DNA from: an uncultured Bacilli bacterium
Lineage (GTDB): Bacteria > Bacillota_I > Bacilli_A > RF39 > UBA660
Assembly (NCBI GenBank): GCA_947624475.1
Contig: CANQKK010000020.1
Coordinates: 1-10,382 of the forward strand
Direction: 5' to 3'
Length of the DNA: 10,382 nt
The first letter of the stretch is position 1, and every line of letters begins with the position of its first letter. The position numbers and the translations under genes were made by a program. The notes beneath the pieces are model-generated. The model was not told the DNA's origin. It searched no databases and saw nothing but the letters and a program-made list of their open reading frames with translations. Shown in pieces: positions 7,194 through 10,382 of this stretch.

Positions 7194-7451
7194 TTAGACT
7201 TCTAAAAGTAATAATTTTGCGTTGTTTCTAATATCTGTGTTAATAATGATATCATTATTACTATATATTTTCCCTGTATCGACATTTATGATAACATAAT
7301 TTTTGTTTATTGGAAGTGAGCCTTCAGTTAAGTCGCTAACAGATTTTACTAATAATTTATTTATTTTCCAAATAAATTCATTTACAGGAATAAAAACATC
7401 AAAGTTTCTACTGACCATTGGTACATATAACTTTATTAATACTTTATTCAT
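7194..7451 (-). CDS. EsaB/YukD-like ubiquitin-fold T7SS protein
   Basis: Small protein of 85 residues matching the size and layout of the EsaB/YukD family, the ubiquitin-like cytoplasmic component of type VIIb secretion. It begins with a beta hairpin pattern (KVLIKLYVPMVSRNFDVFIP), continues with a helix rich in Ile and Leu, then an IINVDTGKIY strand. It ends with DIRNNAKLLLLEV, which resembles the closing strand of YukD where a conserved Asn-Gly/Asp turn precedes a hydrophobic end. The ATG at 7451 is chosen because AGGTGAT precedes it at good spacing; in-frame GTG 7460 and ATG 7457 lie inside that site. It overlaps the essC stop by eight bases, so the two are coupled. Family assignment rests on size, pattern and neighbour; the sequence is divergent. 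Confidence 0.78.
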   Translation of the reverse strand: MNKVLIKLYVPMVSRNFDVFIPVNEFIWKINKLLVKSVSDLTEGSLPINKNYVIINVDTGKIYSNNDIIINTDIRNNAKLLLLEV

Positions 7452-10382
7452 CTTCATCACCTAACTTATATTCTTCTAATTCAATTGTCTTGAATAATTC
7501 CGCTCTACCATCTTGAATAACAAATCCAAAATTATTTTTATATATTTTACTCATTTCTTTATTTATAGAACTTACCTTAAACAAATTTTGATCATATAAT
7601 CCTGTTCCTATCCATATTCCATCAGTATCATTTTGAATATTACGATACCATTGGTCAAACTCTGATTTTTTTAATTTTTTATAGTCATCGGCAATTATAA
7701 GATTTATATTTTCAAGATTTTTAATTTCTTGGGTAAAGTTCTCAAATTTTGAAATATCCATTTTTAATTTAAATTTATTTAGATTTTGAAAGAATATTAC
7801 TATTTTATTAGATGTATAACTTTCTTTTACTTTCTTTATAAATTCAAGAAGCATATCAATTGTTTTATCTGGATTAATATCATAATAATATTTTATTTTT
7901 CCTTTTATATCACTAATCTCTTTATTAGAATCGACAACTATTAATTGAATATTATTTATTCTTGATAATTCTATTATTAGACTGCGAGAAAAATTAACGG
8001 TATTTTTAGAAGTTGTACTTAAAATTAATGTTGATAGATAACTAGTAAAATCATAGTTAATTACTTCAAGAGATGATTTTCCAATTCCAATTGGAACTTC
8101 TGTAATTCCTTTTAAATATTTGGATACATAATCTAAAGTTATAATAGATGGAAGTGTTGGTATTCTCTCTGCTATGTAACTATTTGATTGTTTTGTTTGG
8201 ATCTTAAGAGTATCTAAATATTCATTTATGTTTTTATCTACAATCAAAGCAGTTTGGAACTCATATACATTTTCATCTTTAAATATTCCTCGACCTTGAT
8301 TTTCTTTTGGTGGATTAGAAACTCTTCCAAAGATGGTATTATAATCAGATATATCGTTTAATCTAAGTGCTAATAAAGTATTAAAGTTTTGATTTATCTT
8401 TCTTCTTACTGATCCATAGGTATTAGCACTTACGACAAAAAAGATTCCATATCTAAGACCATCTCTCGTTAGCCTAATTAATTCATCTTCAATATTAGGA
8501 TTCATCTCTGAAAAAGCATCATAGTTATTAATTATTATACCTATTAAAGGTAATTTTTCATTGCTTTTTTTAATATAGTTGTTGTACTCGCCACCGTAAG
8601 GAGTAAATTTTTTCTTTCTTTCAGAAATAGTTTTATTAATTAATTTAAAAAGATTATTTAGTTTTTCATCTTCTCCGATAAAAACAATATCTCCAATATG
8701 TTGATAACCATTAAATTTACGTGATGATTCAGATCCATAATCGATTATATAATAATTTATCTCATTACTATTATGTCTTGTTATTGTCGAATATATTAAG
8801 CTATCAATAAACATTTCTTTATCACTACCATCATTACCATAAACAATAATATTTCCTTCTGTATTTAAATTTATTTTCAATATACTTTGACTTTGATTAT
8901 TGGGATCATCATATTCTCCGACAATAGCATCAATTATATTATTCGAAAAAGAAATATTATATTTATTAATTAAATTATCGACAAATATTTTATCAGGTAC
9001 ATTATCGAGCCACAATCTTTCTGAAAAAACATTTTCTAGTTTAGCACATTCAATAACATAGTTTAAAATATTAGCAAGTTCCTCTCCCTGAGCAGTGCTT
9101 TTTTTGTTACTCGTCGCTCCTTGGATACTTTTTATATAAACTCCGACATTATTAATGAAATTAACTGATTTATCGATATTTTTAATTACTTTATCAGATG
9201 GAAAATACTTAGCACCACACCATCCTGATTGGCCTAATGCAAAAAATTCATTATAACCAACTTGAAGATAAAATCTTCCCGTTTGTTTGAGTTCCGCTGC
9301 TTCTGGTCTTTTTATTACTTCCATACTATCAGCTTTTTCTTGCACTTTAAGACATACTTTAAATTTACTATTACTCCAAATTTGATCATTTACGACACCA
9401 CTTGGTTTTTGTGTTGCCAATATTAAATGTACTCCTAAACTTCGTCCTATTCGTGCAATACTAATCAAATTATCCATAAAATCTGGTTGTTGACTTTTTA
9501 ATTCAGCGAATTCATCACAAATAATTATTAAGTGAGGGATAGGATTATTTAATTTTCCTTCACGGAAAAACTTTTGATATTTATAGATATCAATCGTACT
9601 TTCTCCTAATTTATCTCTTGCCTCATTGAAAACTTTTTGCCTTCTTCTTACCTCGCTATCAATACTTACTAGCGTTCTATCCATTTCAGCTTTATCCAAG
9701 TTAGTAATAGTTCCCGCTAGATGAGGAAGTTTAACGCCAGTTACATTATTTTCAAAAGCACCCGCTAATCCTCCACCTTTGTAATCGATTAGGATAAACG
9801 AAACTTCATTAGGACTATAGTTTATTGCCATCGACAATATATAAGTAATTATAAATTCACTTTTTCCAGATCCCGTCATACCGGCGATTAATCCATGTGG
9901 TCCATGATATTTTTCATGTAAGTCTAAATACATTAAGTCACCATTTTCATCGACACCAATTTCGGCTTTTAAGGATTTGATAGGATCATTATTTTTCCAT
10001 CTGTTGATGACATTTAATTGTTCTACTTTTCCGACATTTTCCATTTCTAAAAAGCTAATACTATTTGGTAAGTCTTTACTGCCTCTTTCGAATTCAATAG
10101 GAATGTTCGATAGATACTTCCCAACTAAATCCATATTAATATTATAATTTATTTCATCAGAAAAATTAATTATTCTCTGGTTCTCATAGGCATCTTCCAA
10201 AATCTGCGATGATGAATCTCCAATAGAAATAAAATTATTACATTTACTTGGAAGCTTACTTAGTCTATTTTCAATTATCACCATACTAAAACCATAATTA
10301 TTATTCATCTCGGTCAATATTTTCATAATTCCTATTTTTTTAATTTTATTATAGTTATCAGTTATAATAAGATAGTATGGTC
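7444..10382 (-). CDS. essC: EssC/YukBA-type FtsK-SpoIIIE ATPase of the type VIIb secretion system (5' end off the right edge)
   Basis: Motor ATPase that recognises and drives substrates through the T7SSb membrane complex. The first ATPase domain is intact: Walker A GMTGSGKS at 9882-9859, LIDYKGGG after it, Walker B LIIICDE with Asp-Glu at 9516-9511, ATQKP downstream, and the family stretch KYHGPHGL before it. The second domain has a degenerate P-loop (GNDGSDKEM near 8840-8817, no Ser/Thr after Lys) and a Walker B reading IINNYD. The third domain has no recognisable P-loop. The frame is open through 10382. Upstream of the first ATG at 10326 it still encodes 18 residues (PYYLIITDN...GI) that fit the family, so the gene continues beyond the window. 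The N-terminal FHA and membrane segments of a usual ~1480-residue EssC are therefore probably just outside. The downstream esaB-like gene overlaps its end. Confidence 0.95.
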   Translation of the reverse strand, partial: PYYLIITDNYNKIKKIGIMKILTEMNNNYGFSMVIIENRLSKLPSKCNNFISIGDSSSQILEDAYENQRIINFSDEINYNINMDLVGKYLSNIPIEFERGSKDLPNSISFLEMENVGKVEQLNVINRWKNNDPIKSLKAEIGVDENGDLMYLDLHEKYHGPHGLIAGMTGSGKSEFIITYILSMAINYSPNEVSFILIDYKGGGLAGAFENNVTGVKLPHLAGTITNLDKAEMDRTLVSIDSEVRRRQKVFNEARDKLGESTIDIYKYQKFFREGKLNNPIPHLIIICDEFAELKSQQPDFMDNLISIARIGRSLGVHLILATQKPSGVVNDQIWSNSKFKVCLKVQEKADSMEVIKRPEAAELKQTGRFYLQVGYNEFFALGQSGWCGAKYFPSDKVIKNIDKSVNFINNVGVYIKSIQGATSNKKSTAQGEELANILNYVIECAKLENVFSERLWLDNVPDKIFVDNLINKYNISFSNNIIDAIVGEYDDPNNQSQSILKINLNTEGNIIVYGNDGSDKEMFIDSLIYSTITRHNSNEINYYIIDYGSESSRKFNGYQHIGDIVFIGEDEKLNNLFKLINKTISERKKKFTPYGGEYNNYIKKSNEKLPLIGIIINNYDAFSEMNPNIEDELIRLTRDGLRYGIFFVVSANTYGSVRRKINQNFNTLLALRLNDISDYNTIFGRVSNPPKENQGRGIFKDENVYEFQTALIVDKNINEYLDTLKIQTKQSNSYIAERIPTLPSIITLDYVSKYLKGITEVPIGIGKSSLEVINYDFTSYLSTLILSTTSKNTVNFSRSLIIELSRINNIQLIVVDSNKEISDIKGKIKYYYDINPDKTIDMLLEFIKKVKESYTSNKIVIFFQNLNKFKLKMDISKFENFTQEIKNLENINLIIADDYKKLKKSEFDQWYRNIQNDTDGIWIGTGLYDQNLFKVSSINKEMSKIYKNNFGFVIQDGRAELFKTIELEEYKLGDEDE
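7456..7463 (-). promoter_or_regulatory. Ribosome binding site of the EsaB/YukD-like gene
   Basis: TAGGTGAT followed by GAAG and the ATG at 7451 has the same layout as the site ahead of the 98-residue gene. It lies within the last codons of essC and selects the third possible start. Confidence 0.8.

Noticed and set aside
8062..8100. GIGKSS in EssC as a third-domain Walker A
   Set aside because: It lies in the linker that precedes the domain's first strand (the preamble PIG-x-D-x in relatives) and lacks the GxxxxGK spacing, so it is probably coincidental.
10324..10326. ATG at 10326 as the start of a shortened EssC lacking FHA and membrane domains
   Set aside because: The same frame is open to the window edge and encodes family-like residues; the site before this ATG is also weak and closely spaced.
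1..10382. Mycoplasma-type code (TGA as Trp)
   Set aside because: TGA serves as a stop at the ATPase and HD gene ends where the next gene begins, and conserved Trp positions use TGG.

Overview
The window comes from a low-GC Bacillota-type bacterium. The evidence is a very AT-rich sequence, strong GGAGG/AGGTGAT ribosome binding sites, consensus sigma-A promoters and a tRNA-sensing T-box leader. The standard genetic code is used: TGA ends genes at overlaps and Trp is TGG, which argues against Mycoplasma-type code. All genes lie on the minus strand, so the biological order runs from right to left. I cannot name the species.

Right and middle (10382 to 2247): one gene cluster of a type VIIb secretion system (T7SSb) with apparent cargo. 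It holds, in order, the EssC/YukBA FtsK-SpoIIIE-type motor ATPase (its reading frame runs off the right edge), an overlapping EsaB/YukD-like ubiquitin-fold protein, and a 1239-residue protein with two coiled coils, a glycine-rich hydrophobic core and a C-terminal ADP-ribosyltransferase (mART) domain. These are followed by an HD-superfamily phosphohydrolase/phosphodiesterase abutting the toxin, and a 98-residue charged orphan protein. A hairpin terminator follows. The likely logic is secretion motor, accessory protein, secreted mART toxin, then partner and/or immunity genes. The pairing of an mART with a metal-dependent HD phosphodiesterase is the most unusual element. It recalls, by chemistry only, the mART + PDE combination of Legionella SidE effectors.

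Left (2122 to 186): an independent two-gene ABC exporter operon of the NatA/NatB type, with its own consensus promoter and start codons overlapping as ATGA.

Far left (177 to 1): a perfect sigma-A promoter drives a T-box leader whose controlled gene, probably an aminoacyl-tRNA synthetase, lies beyond the left edge. Its Stem I is unusually short and bulges out ACC, suggesting tRNA-Thr sensing.

No stretch over 300 bases lacks a gene. I saw no tRNA, rRNA, CRISPR array or insertion sequence.
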